Source: Pedobacter sp. KBW06
GTDB taxonomy: Bacteria; Bacteroidota; Bacteroidia; Sphingobacteriales; Sphingobacteriaceae
Length of the DNA: 64,000 nt
Assembly: GCF_003852525.1 (NCBI RefSeq)
Contig: NZ_QAJL01000005.1
Location: forward strand, 817,230-881,229
Direction of reading: 5' to 3'
Part shown: one piece after another, positions 45,454 to 53,875 of the stretch
How the letters are laid out: the number at the start of each line of letters is the position of its first letter
Position numbering within the stretch: the stretch's first letter is position 1
Position numbers and translations under genes: made by a program
Notes under the pieces: model-generated
What the model saw: only the letters and a program-made list of their open reading frames with translations
What the model was told of the DNA's origin: nothing
The model's database searches: none

Positions 45454-46297
45454 CGCTCTTTTTCTTGAGGTTAGCAGCCATCAAATATTCCCAGGGACGG
45501 CGAAAGAGCACAGAACAAACCTGAGCAGGAAAGACCCACCAGGGCGAATAAATCCGGCTCCTGTTGATGATCGCCCGAAAGATAATTTGTGCAGCCTGCC
45601 CGGGTTGCATTGCCGGCATGTCGTTATAGGCAGCAGTCGGCGCCATCATGCGGGTGCGGACCAGTGGAAAATAAAGCGATGAACAGGCAATTCCCCTGGC
45701 CTTCAGTTCCGGCGAAACACAGCGAAACCATTGGTCAAATGCCGTTTTGGAGGCCTGATAAGCCGCCCATCCCGAAGCGGGTGCCAAAAGCACATTGATC
45801 GCAGAAATGTTGATGATCTGTCCTTTTTTCTCCTCCAGTGCAGGAATCAGTTTCAGCATCATTTGTACCGGAGCCTCATAATTGAGCGCCATGGTCCGTT
45901 TAAAATCATGAAAACGATCCAGAGAATCGTAAACCAGGCGGTGAATCGACTTTCCGGCATTGCTGATCAGAATGTCTACCTTTTCTAAGGAATACCTTTG
46001 CAGGTATTCGAATAAAGCACCGAGCTCTTCCTCCTTTCTGAGGTCTGCAGAAAAAGTATGAACCACAGCCCCGCGCTGCTCCAGTTCCTTCTTTAAAGCC
46101 AGAAGCTTGTCCTCCGTACGCGCCACCAAAATCAGGGTTCCCCCTGCGCTTGCCAGACCGGAAGCCACACATTCCCCAATGCCATAACTGGCCCCTGTGA
46201 TCAACACAATCTTGCCGCTTATCGCCTTGCTGAGGTCATTTTGATCTACTTTTACCGATGGAAACAGGAAGCGTTCCAGTATTTTCTTCTTTTCCAA
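45437..46297 (-). CDS. SDR family oxidoreductase (fatty acyl-CoA reductase-like)
   Basis: 286 residues. The NAD(P) loop is TGASYGIG (about 35-42), SNAGKSIHRLVYDSLDRFHDF is at about 111-131, and the active-site YQASK is at about 184-188. The segment SNAGKSI...DRFHD resembles bacterial long-chain acyl-CoA reductases (Acr1 type) and mycobacterial homologues. The Ser normally 13 residues before the catalytic Tyr is not at its usual position (NISAINV), although a nearby Ser could substitute. It is the first gene of a two-gene operon with the acyl-CoA ligase, overlapping it by 17 bp. The combination suggests acid to acyl-CoA to aldehyde conversion, perhaps for lipid or wax synthesis. Confidence 0.85.
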   Translation of the reverse strand: MEKKKILERFLFPSVKVDQNDLSKAISGKIVLITGASYGIGECVASGLASAGGTLILVARTEDKLLALKKELEQRGAVVHTFSADLRKEEELGALFEYLQRYSLEKVDILISNAGKSIHRLVYDSLDRFHDFKRTMALNYEAPVQMMLKLIPALEEKKGQIINISAINVLLAPASGWAAYQASKTAFDQWFRCVSPELKARGIACSSLYFPLVRTRMMAPTAAYNDMPAMQPGQAAQIIFRAIINRSRIYSPWWVFPAQVCSVLFRRPWEYLMAANLKKKSDAKGH

Positions 46298-46402
46298 TGT
46301 TTTACAGATTAGCCCTGGTTCTGGTCAGATTTCTTACTTTTAAAAGATATGAAGTTAAGGGAAATTTAATAACTTGAGCGCATATTAAATCGAAAAACCA
46401 AG

Positions 46403-47068
46403 ATGCGTAAAGTAGAAGAACTGATAAATGAAACAGATCCGGGATGGCCGATAGTACAGGAATGGATCGAAACAGCGGCAAATAAAGTAGAGATTTTGGC
46501 CGTTGACCCTGAAAAAGCAACAGACGCACTCTATAAAACCCAGGTCAGCACACGCTCCCCAATGGGCGCAATCATATACATGACCGGCGGCATCCTGATC
46601 GACGACGGATGGATCAGGATCCTTGGTTCAGGAAGTCCGAAACTGAACCGCTCTTTGCCAGACTGGAATAAAGGAAAAGCATTTGATGAATTTGGGGATG
46701 CCCCGGCATTTTTAATCGTCGCAGATGATATCCTTGGCGGTTCCTTTGTCTTAAATGGCGGCGAATTGGGTGAAGATGTTGGAAAGATCTATTACTTTGC
46801 ACCAGATACCCTATCCTATGAAGCTCTGGACCTTTCCTACTCGGAATTCCTCGCCTTTTGCTTCGATAATGACCTTGATTCTTTCTATCGTGGTTTCCGC
46901 TGGAACGACTGGAGAGCAGAGGTTTCCAATGCTTCAGGCGATCAGGCTTTCAGCTTTGTTCCTTTCCTTTGGACAGCAGAAGGTAAGGACCTGGAAAAAA
47001 ACTCAAGAAAACTGGTCCCCGCAGAAGAACTTTACCAGTTAAACCTTTCCTTCAGGGAGCAACTCTAA
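46403..47068 (+). CDS. DUF2625 family protein
   Basis: 221-residue soluble protein matching the DUF2625 pattern. The N-terminus is VEELINETDPGWPIVQEWIETA and is followed by VEILAVDP. The middle core is MTGGILIDDGWIRILGSGSPKLNRSLPDWN and FLIVADDILGGSFVLNGG. The end is YFAPDTLSYEALDLSYSEFLAFCFD and GFRWNDWRAEV. It shows relatedness to SMI1/KNR4-like folds used in immunity proteins and housekeeping sensors, and its function is unknown. It is followed 13 bp later by the HD-type hydrolase gene, so the two are probably co-transcribed. Confidence 0.82.
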   Translation: MRKVEELINETDPGWPIVQEWIETAANKVEILAVDPEKATDALYKTQVSTRSPMGAIIYMTGGILIDDGWIRILGSGSPKLNRSLPDWNKGKAFDEFGDAPAFLIVADDILGGSFVLNGGELGEDVGKIYYFAPDTLSYEALDLSYSEFLAFCFDNDLDSFYRGFRWNDWRAEVSNASGDQAFSFVPFLWTAEGKDLEKNSRKLVPAEELYQLNLSFREQL

Positions 47069-47081
47069 CACTCAAATCCCG

Positions 47082-47696
47082 ATGTTAAAAGAAACCTTTG
47101 TAAAGCTGGTGTCTGCTTATACAGACGATAGCGTGCTGATCAATGACTTGTGGGAAGAAGTTGAAACTGCCCATTCGGGAGCTAAACGACATTACCATAC
47201 TTTAAGACATCTTGAAAACCTCTTACTTCAGCTGCAAGCGGTAAAGGATCAGATTCAGCACTGGGACGCGATCCTGTTTACACTTTATTACCACGACATC
47301 GTATACAACCCTTTAAAAGACAACAACGAAGAGAAAAGTGCGGAACTTGCTGTAGCCAGGCTCCGCACACTTGGGGTGCCGGCCGAACTCGTTCAGCGAT
47401 GTCAACAGCGCATCCTGGCGACTAAAAAACACCTTTTCAATACCGATCCTGATACCAATTATTTTACGGATGCCGACCTCTCTGTTTTAGGACAGGACTG
47501 GCCCCTTTATTCCGCTTATGCCGAAGGTGTGAGAAAAGAGTATTCCATTTATCCGGACCTGATTTACAAACCGGGAAGGAAAAAAGTCCTGCAGCATTTT
47601 TTACAGATGGACCGTATTTTCAAAACAGATTACTTCTACAGCATGCTGGAAACATCTGCCAAAAGAAACCTGCAAAAAGAACTGGAGGGGCTTTAA
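47082..47696 (+). CDS. HD-domain predicted metal-dependent phosphohydrolase
   Basis: 204 residues. The HD signature is split as HYHTLRHLENLL (about 30-41) and FTLYYHDIVYNPLKDNNEEKSAELA (about 67-91), with further helices typical of the family often misnamed NMDA receptor subunit homologue in databases. The likely activity is hydrolysis of a phosphomonoester or phosphodiester of an unknown nucleotide. It has no signal peptide. Its last 4 bp overlap the convergent unknown gene 47693-49729. Co-transcription with the DUF2625 gene is suggested by the 13-bp gap. Confidence 0.85.
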   Translation: MLKETFVKLVSAYTDDSVLINDLWEEVETAHSGAKRHYHTLRHLENLLLQLQAVKDQIQHWDAILFTLYYHDIVYNPLKDNNEEKSAELAVARLRTLGVPAELVQRCQQRILATKKHLFNTDPDTNYFTDADLSVLGQDWPLYSAYAEGVRKEYSIYPDLIYKPGRKKVLQHFLQMDRIFKTDYFYSMLETSAKRNLQKELEGL

Positions 47697-49729
47697 CGCT
47701 CCCCTTCCTCTTTGAAAAGTCTGGGGTACTTATCGACCATTGCCTCTGCCTGTGCGGGAGAAACCATCACATAATTCTTGCCATATAAATCCTGACGAAA
47801 AAAGCTGCTTTCCTCCGGCAAATGGTAAATGGCATAAGGAACCTGCGCTTCAAGTAAAGCTTTGTTGATGGTATTGATCAATAAGTTATTCTCCCAGGCC
47901 TGATCTTCGGTTTCCACAGTGAATTCATATTTCTTCTGATGACAGCTAAAAGAAAAAACCAATGAATCCTGCTCCGTTTTTCCATTCGCTGAAGCCTCAG
48001 GACGCGTAAAAGCAAAATCTGTAAGCAGGTCTTTTTCTGCCTGCCGAAGCTGTTTAAGGTTGGTATTTACATCATATAAAAACCCTTCAACCGTCTGCCC
48101 TGCACCGGAGGTAAAAGCATTGGGAAGTTCCAGCAGCAGGTTAGAAATAGTTACCGGATTTTTCTCCCTGAACGCAGCAATCAACTGCATTTTCTGATCG
48201 GTATTTCTAATCAGCTTTGTGTTTAGAAAAAGATCAACGGCGGCTGTGATCTGCTCCCGGTTTAAGCGCTCTGTCAGGTCATAACGTTCCCAGGCGGTAT
48301 AACTATAATCTCCCGGGGTCCCATTGTAACAGGCATTTATTTTACTGGCCATGTATAGATTTCTGGCAAAAGCTTCCTCTTTCTCGTTGAGCAGGGTCAT
48401 CATGATGCTTCCTGGTTCCTGCGACTCATAACCTGTAAACAAGCCATGTTTTGTAAAGTACAGACGACGCAAATCCCCCTGATCTTCAAGGAAATGGTTC
48501 AGAAACTGAAAGTTTTGAGGCAGAATCCAGCTTTCTAATTCCCGCTCTTTTATCATTTCCTTATACAGGATCCCATTGATTTTCACATAGATATAAAACT
48601 GCCGGTTGGAGGGATACGTCATCTGCTCCTCTGCTCCGTCTTTGAGTACATGAACTTCAAGATCTGAATATTTAAAATTCAGGAGCAGGGAGGCTTTTTG
48701 CAGGACCAGCTCGTAAAGCCGCTTTATTTTATCTGTAGGGATCTGTCCGTAATATTCCCGGGTGAGGTAATCAAGGGGCTTAAGCTCTGTTTCGTAGTCC
48801 AGGCTCAGGTAATTTTTTGTTTGTAAGGCCAGGTCATTGATGTTCAAAAGGGAATCTCTTTTATAATTTTCAACCACTTTTCCTGCGGCAGATTTATCTA
48901 TAAAACCACTGCTGATGAGGCTGTCTATCAAAGAAAGCTGCTGTTGTTTGTAGTACGGAAATTTATCATGATAAATGATCAATGCCCTGATGTCGTCCAT
49001 CATCTGAACTTGGCTTACCCAGGAGATGATCTTTCTGCCGTTATTGAAGCGCTCTTCCATCCTGTTGTCCGCTGAATCGAGCAAACCTGCTTTCTTGAAA
49101 ATCGTCAGCCATCTTAAATAAGGCTGAACCTTTTTAACCCGTTCGTCCTCCAGTGCTTTTGTATCCCGATCCAAAGAAACGCTAAACTCAATGGTACTGT
49201 CTGCGTAAAGTGGCGACATGGCCGGGCCAAAATAGGCCCCAAAGCGATCGGCCAGTACCTTCGAATCATCAATGCCAGACCTTCCATCCCGGTAAACACC
49301 GGCAGCGGTATACAGGAAATTAAAAACATCTGTGCGGGTTGGAAAATTAGCACTGAGGTAACGTTCTTCCTTAATGGCATTTTCCTTTTCAATATCCGGC
49401 TTTGCTTTTAACAGGGAATCAAAATAGCTGATGGGGAAAATCCCCCGGCCGGGAAGGATATCTGTATAATTTTTGAGGAAATAGACGGAACACCTGGCTT
49501 CATCTAAAAAAGTCTTACTGAAACCGTTGTATACTTCCAAAGGTTTTTTAGCTGCAAACCGGAGCAATTCTGCCTTTCCCGTTTGGCTGAGCAGCTGCTG
49601 GTCTGTGAGTGATTGTGCAATGCGATTCAGCCCATCTCCAGACAGACGTTGTGCAAATCCGGCCTGATGCAGGAGAATCAATAAAAAGAATATCGCCCCA
49701 ATCCGGGCAGTTATGTTGGAATTCATCAA
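47693..49729 (-). CDS. Hypothetical secreted protein (678 aa)
   Basis: Unrecognised. There is a signal peptide (IGAIFFLLILLHQAGFAQ, cleavage near residue 26), then about 650 residues of mixed alpha/beta sequence without transmembrane helices or a catalytic motif I can identify. It is rich in Leu, Lys and Tyr, with long helical stretches such as SLIDSLISSGFIDKSAAGKVVENYKRD. The C-terminal region (YEFTVETEDQAWENNLLINTINKAL) could be a small alpha/beta domain. It is divergent from the DUF922 gene across 112 bp. It is probably periplasmic or surface associated. Confidence 0.75.
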   Translation of the reverse strand: MMNSNITARIGAIFFLLILLHQAGFAQRLSGDGLNRIAQSLTDQQLLSQTGKAELLRFAAKKPLEVYNGFSKTFLDEARCSVYFLKNYTDILPGRGIFPISYFDSLLKAKPDIEKENAIKEERYLSANFPTRTDVFNFLYTAAGVYRDGRSGIDDSKVLADRFGAYFGPAMSPLYADSTIEFSVSLDRDTKALEDERVKKVQPYLRWLTIFKKAGLLDSADNRMEERFNNGRKIISWVSQVQMMDDIRALIIYHDKFPYYKQQQLSLIDSLISSGFIDKSAAGKVVENYKRDSLLNINDLALQTKNYLSLDYETELKPLDYLTREYYGQIPTDKIKRLYELVLQKASLLLNFKYSDLEVHVLKDGAEEQMTYPSNRQFYIYVKINGILYKEMIKERELESWILPQNFQFLNHFLEDQGDLRRLYFTKHGLFTGYESQEPGSIMMTLLNEKEEAFARNLYMASKINACYNGTPGDYSYTAWERYDLTERLNREQITAAVDLFLNTKLIRNTDQKMQLIAAFREKNPVTISNLLLELPNAFTSGAGQTVEGFLYDVNTNLKQLRQAEKDLLTDFAFTRPEASANGKTEQDSLVFSFSCHQKKYEFTVETEDQAWENNLLINTINKALLEAQVPYAIYHLPEESSFFRQDLYGKNYVMVSPAQAEAMVDKYPRLFKEEGER

Positions 49730-49841
49730 TTAAAAATTATCGTTTTTCATAGGTCTGGATCAGGATCCGGCAGCAAATTAGCCAAATATTTCTATGGATG
49801 AACCAAGCTTCTATTCCTATTTTTTTATTTCTTTGTAAAAC

Positions 49842-50408
49842 ATGAGCGTTTCCCTTAAACAAATTTACATTCTTGGATGCAGCATCTTTCTCGCCATTTT
49901 AAATCCACAGCAAGTCTTTAGTCAGCAAAACAACCTGAACAGAATCACGTTAAATTGGGGTTCCTTTCTTAAAAAGAACAATAGTAAACGTAGTTATATT
50001 GCTTATACTGCACACAAGACGATGCATAAATATCGGGCCACACAACGTGGAAATCAGCTTTCTCTTAAATTTGAAGTCGGGGTTACACTGGATTCGCTGC
50101 AAACCTTCCTGGATCCAGACAAGTTGAAAAGCCTGGATGCCCAGGGTAAAAAGGCATTGCTAAATCATGAACAGGGACATTCAGATCTTGCAATTATCTA
50201 TGGCAGGATCCTTTATAGTCGTTTATCCAAAGGAAAATACAGCATTGCGAATTATAAGAACGAAGTGAAAAGCATTTACGACTCGGTGATGAAGGAACTG
50301 GCCGGGCTCAATATCAAATATGATATGGAAACAGAACACGGGCAATATGAAGAAGAGCAGCAAAAATGGGATTTGTATTTTAAGAAGGAACTTGCAGGAA
50401 AATCTTAA
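49842..50408 (+). CDS. DUF922 family putative zinc-dependent secreted protein
   Basis: 188 residues with an N-terminal signal sequence (YILGCSIFLAILNPQQVFSQ). The DUF922 pattern includes LNWGSFLK, AYTAHKTMHKYRATQRG, and the putative metal motif HEQGH (in LLNHEQGHSDLAIIYGRIL), an HExxH-type site at about residues 108-112. The family is predicted to be Zn-dependent proteases, but activity is unproven. It is a single gene, followed by a short tandem repeat region and the convergent response regulator gene. Confidence 0.85.
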   Translation: MSVSLKQIYILGCSIFLAILNPQQVFSQQNNLNRITLNWGSFLKKNNSKRSYIAYTAHKTMHKYRATQRGNQLSLKFEVGVTLDSLQTFLDPDKLKSLDAQGKKALLNHEQGHSDLAIIYGRILYSRLSKGKYSIANYKNEVKSIYDSVMKELAGLNIKYDMETEHGQYEEEQQKWDLYFKKELAGKS

Positions 50409-50442
50409 GCTTGCAAAAGCGGATGTAAGGTTAGGAAGGCCA

Positions 50443-50547
50443 TTTTGAATGGCTGTTTTGGATAGCTGCTTTTGATAGCTGCTTTTGATCGCTGTTTTTG
50501 ATAGCTGTTTTAGGTGGCGATTTTGGATGGTTATTCGGATGGCTATT
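50443..50547. repeat. Short degenerate tandem repeat (about 14-15 bp unit, 6-7 copies)
   Basis: Successive units such as TTTTGAATGGCTG, TTTTGGATAGCTGC, TTTTGATAGCTGC, TTTTGATCGCTGT and TTTTGATAGCTGT, then more diverged copies, fill the gap between the DUF922 stop (50408) and the response regulator stop (50548). There is no gene in it. Confidence 0.75.
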
Positions 50548-51273
50548 TTATCCTTGTAACAGTTGCTTCAACACGTGTTTATAATTTTTCCCTAAAGGCA
50601 GTTGCGTCGCATTTTTCAGATAAATCGTGTTTCCCTCGATGTAATGCACAAACTTCTTATTCAAAATATAGGATTTATGAATCCTTACAAAGTTTTCTGC
50701 AGGCAGCTGACTTTCAAAACTGCTCAAAGTTCTCGGCGTCAGCAGGAACCGTTGTTCTTCCCAAACCTTCACATAATTCCCCAGACTTTCGAGGTAGCAG
50801 ATTTCATCCAGGCTAAGCAGCACAAATTTCTTGTCAGATTTGATGTAGATCTGTCCGGCTTCGGTAACCGGGTTTGGAGGCAAGGCAGTTGCTGTGATTC
50901 CGGCGCTCTTTTTTAAAGTATGCTCTGCAAGTGCCCGGTTTACGGCTTTTAAAAAGCGGTCGAAACGAAAGGGTTTTAACAGATAATCACAAACGTCCAG
51001 GTCAAAACTCTCCAAAGCATGTTCCTCATAGGCAGAGGTAATGATAATCAGGGGCCGCTGTTGCAATGTTCTTAAAAAATCCAGACCGTTTAGCCTGGGC
51101 ATCCGGATGTCCAGAAAAATGAGGTCTACCGTATTTTTGCTTAAAAACTCCAGTGCTTCTGTTGCCCGGTAACACTGTCCGATATTCGCTAAAAAAGAGA
51201 CATCTGAAATGTATTTCAAGATCACATCGTGTGCCAGAGGTTCATCATCAACAATTAAACAGCGCATGCTCAT
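50548..51273 (-). CDS. LytTR family response regulator
   Basis: 241 residues. The receiver domain (about 1-120) has CLIVDDEP at 5-12, phosphoacceptor Asp55 in LIFLDIRMP, and LKPFRFDRF for the conserved Lys. The LytTR DNA-binding domain (about 140-241) contains IYIKSDKKFVLLSLDEICYLESLGNYVKVW and FVRIHKSYILNKKFVHYIEGNTIYLKNATQLPLGKNYK. Its start ATG overlaps the kinase stop (ATGA), so the pair is translationally coupled. The obvious target is the divergent ABC-transporter operon beginning at 52973. Confidence 0.94.
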   Translation of the reverse strand: MSMRCLIVDDEPLAHDVILKYISDVSFLANIGQCYRATEALEFLSKNTVDLIFLDIRMPRLNGLDFLRTLQQRPLIIITSAYEEHALESFDLDVCDYLLKPFRFDRFLKAVNRALAEHTLKKSAGITATALPPNPVTEAGQIYIKSDKKFVLLSLDEICYLESLGNYVKVWEEQRFLLTPRTLSSFESQLPAENFVRIHKSYILNKKFVHYIEGNTIYLKNATQLPLGKNYKHVLKQLLQG

Positions 51274-52766
51274 AACAGGTTCAGGTATAATTCAGCCTTA
51301 AAAATAGGTTTATTTATTGCTGTTTTCAGCATGTGTTCCCCGGGATACAGTAAGGCCAGCCTTTTTTCCAGGTTAAGTAAACCAATACCCGGAGCTTTTA
51401 GTGTTGCCGGCTGTTCAAATGAGTTTTCACAGCTGAAATAAAGTGTACCAGCTTTGCATTTTAAAAAGAGCTTCAATACTGCCCCCTCTTCGGCTGGCTC
51501 AATGCCATGCTTAAACGCATTCTCTACAAAAATGATCAGCAGTAAAGGTGCGATGGGCTGGTCCTCATTGTCAATATCGGTCAGAAATTCTAAAGTCAGG
51601 TTTCTCCTCAGGCGAAGCCGCTGTAACTGGATGTAATCCTGGATGTATTTTACTTCCTCGGAAATCCCTACCAGATCTTCTTTACCCCTGTAAATCACAT
51701 AACGCATCAGTTCAGAGAGCTGGAGAATGCTCTCCGGTGCTTCTTTTGACTGTTGCAGGCTCAATGCATACAGGTTATTCAGGGTATTGAAAAAGAAATG
51801 CGGGTTGAGCTGCTGCCTGAGCAGGTCCAGCTCTGTCTGTGTTTTTTCCTTTTCCAGCGCAACGATCCGGCTGTTTTGCCTTGCCCATTGCAGGGCCAGC
51901 ACGATGGGCAGACTGACCACCATAATTCCTGCCGCCGAAAAGGCATTCTCCATTTTAAAGGGATTGCTGGAAATGATCCCTCCCATAATTTTGTTGATGG
52001 GCAGGCTGATTAAGAGTTGCCCGAGGATGGGATATAAAAAGGCTACTGCGGCGAGAACGCTCAATGCGTACATCACCCTTCCCTGCTCTTTCAGAATTTT
52101 AGAAACCAGGAAATGACTGTTGATATAAAACAGCAGGTAGCCACAAAGGTACATCAGTAGAAACTGCAGGCTAAAGCTCAGAAAAGTCCAGAAATGATGG
52201 AAGATCAGGCGGAAGTTCAGTTCGAGATAGATGAGGAGATATCCCTTTTTCAGGTACTCGGGTTTTTCCAGCGAAGAGACCCCCATGGCCCCGAGGATGA
52301 CCGAAACCAACAGCAGACTGAGGAGAATGGCACCGTCCAGGTCCAGCTTTTTCAGCCAGTTCACGTGCTTAACCTGAAGCTGATAATAACGGTTCAGCTC
52401 CAGAATCACTTCAAGAACCAGGGCCGAAACACCCGCAACAAAGATGACCCCTTCAAAAAAGCCCCAGGGCTTTAGCCAGATCATGAGGAAAGTGCTGGCA
52501 GGCAGACAAAGACCAAAACAAATCAGCCAGTACCTGAGGTAAGCTTTTCTGCTTAAGCGGGCTTTTAATCCGGCCTTATGCCAGGAAAAGAACAGCGCAG
52601 GAAGTTGAGCCAGGCCGAAAACACAAATGCCTTTAAAATAATTGACCCAGCTGGAACCCGCCTCTTCCAGATTGTAAAGAATGGCAATCCAAAGAACCAG
52701 GCCCAGAAAGAAAAGGAATTCCTGATGCCGGAAAAAGAGACCTGATTTAGCTGTTAACTTACTCAT
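51270..52766 (-). CDS. LytS-type sensor histidine kinase
   Basis: 498 residues. About eight hydrophobic segments span residues 1-295 (for example EFLFFLGLVLWIAIL, GVIFVAGVSALVLEVIL, IMVVSLPIVLALQW). A short linker coil follows, then the HisKA_4-type phosphoacceptor His323 in LRQQLNPHFFFNTLNNLYAL. The HATPase region has LLIIFVENAFKHGIEP (N box) and GIGLLNLEKRLALLYP. This is the membrane-embedded sensor for the LytTR regulator that follows. It has no periplasmic domain of size, so it may sense a membrane or lipophilic signal, or the activity of the neighbouring transporter. Confidence 0.93.
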   Translation of the reverse strand: MSKLTAKSGLFFRHQEFLFFLGLVLWIAILYNLEEAGSSWVNYFKGICVFGLAQLPALFFSWHKAGLKARLSRKAYLRYWLICFGLCLPASTFLMIWLKPWGFFEGVIFVAGVSALVLEVILELNRYYQLQVKHVNWLKKLDLDGAILLSLLLVSVILGAMGVSSLEKPEYLKKGYLLIYLELNFRLIFHHFWTFLSFSLQFLLMYLCGYLLFYINSHFLVSKILKEQGRVMYALSVLAAVAFLYPILGQLLISLPINKIMGGIISSNPFKMENAFSAAGIMVVSLPIVLALQWARQNSRIVALEKEKTQTELDLLRQQLNPHFFFNTLNNLYALSLQQSKEAPESILQLSELMRYVIYRGKEDLVGISEEVKYIQDYIQLQRLRLRRNLTLEFLTDIDNEDQPIAPLLLIIFVENAFKHGIEPAEEGAVLKLFLKCKAGTLYFSCENSFEQPATLKAPGIGLLNLEKRLALLYPGEHMLKTAINKPIFKAELYLNLL

Positions 52767-52816
52767 AAACGCTTAAAGATGATAAAGAACGGCCGAATAT
52801 CCTGCAACTACAAATC

Positions 52817-52845
52817 TTAATGACAAACGTCCTGTTTTTAATGAC
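52817..52845. promoter_or_regulatory. Direct repeat at 21-bp spacing in the kinase / ABC transporter intergenic region
   Basis: TTAATGAC occurs at 52817-52824 and 52838-52845, exactly 21 bp apart (two helical turns). A third ATAATGAC is at 52874-52881. LytTR proteins typically bind two direct repeats about two turns apart, so this is a candidate operator for the divergently encoded regulator. The repeat sequence itself does not match a consensus I can name. Confidence 0.5.
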
Positions 52846-52972
52846 GAAGGTAAAAGAATGCGAATATCAGTCAATAATGACCGTTCATCACGATAAGGCT
52901 TTCCTTCCTCACTTATAATTCTGAAGCCTCTGAATCTCCGCTAATTTACATCCAATTCATACCAACACGATT

Positions 52973-53875
52973 ATGTACAGACTGCAAATCATCGGGCTCA
53001 ATAAGAGCTATAGCAAAGGGATCAAAGCTTTAGACAATGTTTCCCTAAATATTTCCAATGGCTTATTCGGGCTTCTGGGACCTAATGGCGCCGGGAAATC
53101 CTCCTTAATGCGAACCCTGGCCACCCTGCAACGTCCTGACAGCGGGCAGGTATTATTTTCCGGAACAGATATTCACCATCATCCCCAGGAATTGCGCAGT
53201 CAGCTGGGCTACCTGCCGCAGGATTTTGGTGTCTATCCCCGAATTTCCGCAATCGATCTGCTGGACCATCTCGCATTGTTAAAAGGTTTGCTAAACAAAA
53301 GGGAACGGAGCCAGCAGGTGATGGCCTTATTGCAGCAAACCAATCTGTATGAGGTCCGCAAACAATCGGTCAGCACCTTTTCCGGAGGGATGAAACAACG
53401 CTTTGGCATTGCCCAGGCGCTGTTGGGAAACCCACAGCTGATCATCGTAGATGAACCTACTGCCGGACTGGACCCACAGGAGCGCAACCGCTTTCATGAC
53501 CTCCTGAGCGAGATCGGGGAACAGGTGGTGGTGCTGCTTTCCACACATATCGTAGAGGATGTGAAAGACCTCTGCCCTGAAATGGCCATATTGGCCCAGG
53601 GTAAGGTGATCCTTCAGGGAAAACCGGCAGAACTCACAGCAACCCTGAAAGGACAGGTTTGGCGTGCAACAGTCTCCAAAGAAGTACTGAAGGTCTACCA
53701 AACTACATTAAATGTGATCTCTACCCGAAGTTTAATGGGCAAAACGCAGTTACATGTACTGGCAGACAGCTGCCCGGATTCCGGATTTGAACCTTTCTAT
53801 CCGGGTATGGAAGAGGTGTATTTTTCTGCCTTGTTTGGCGCACAGGGCACCGGAAAGGAAGGCATATCATGTTAA
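52973..53875 (+). CDS. ABC transporter ATP-binding protein
   Basis: 300 residues. Walker A GPNGAGKSS is at 36-44, the Q-loop LPQDFG at 81-86, the signature FSGGMKQR at 136-143, Walker B LIIVDEP at 156-162, and LSTHIVEDV supplies the H-loop. The C-terminal about 80 residues are a variable extension. The stop overlaps the start of the permease-peptidase gene by 7 bp, so the two products form one transporter. The start ATG at 52973 is the only good candidate; the preceding 206 bp hold the candidate LytTR repeat. Confidence 0.94.
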   Translation: MYRLQIIGLNKSYSKGIKALDNVSLNISNGLFGLLGPNGAGKSSLMRTLATLQRPDSGQVLFSGTDIHHHPQELRSQLGYLPQDFGVYPRISAIDLLDHLALLKGLLNKRERSQQVMALLQQTNLYEVRKQSVSTFSGGMKQRFGIAQALLGNPQLIIVDEPTAGLDPQERNRFHDLLSEIGEQVVVLLSTHIVEDVKDLCPEMAILAQGKVILQGKPAELTATLKGQVWRATVSKEVLKVYQTTLNVISTRSLMGKTQLHVLADSCPDSGFEPFYPGMEEVYFSALFGAQGTGKEGISC

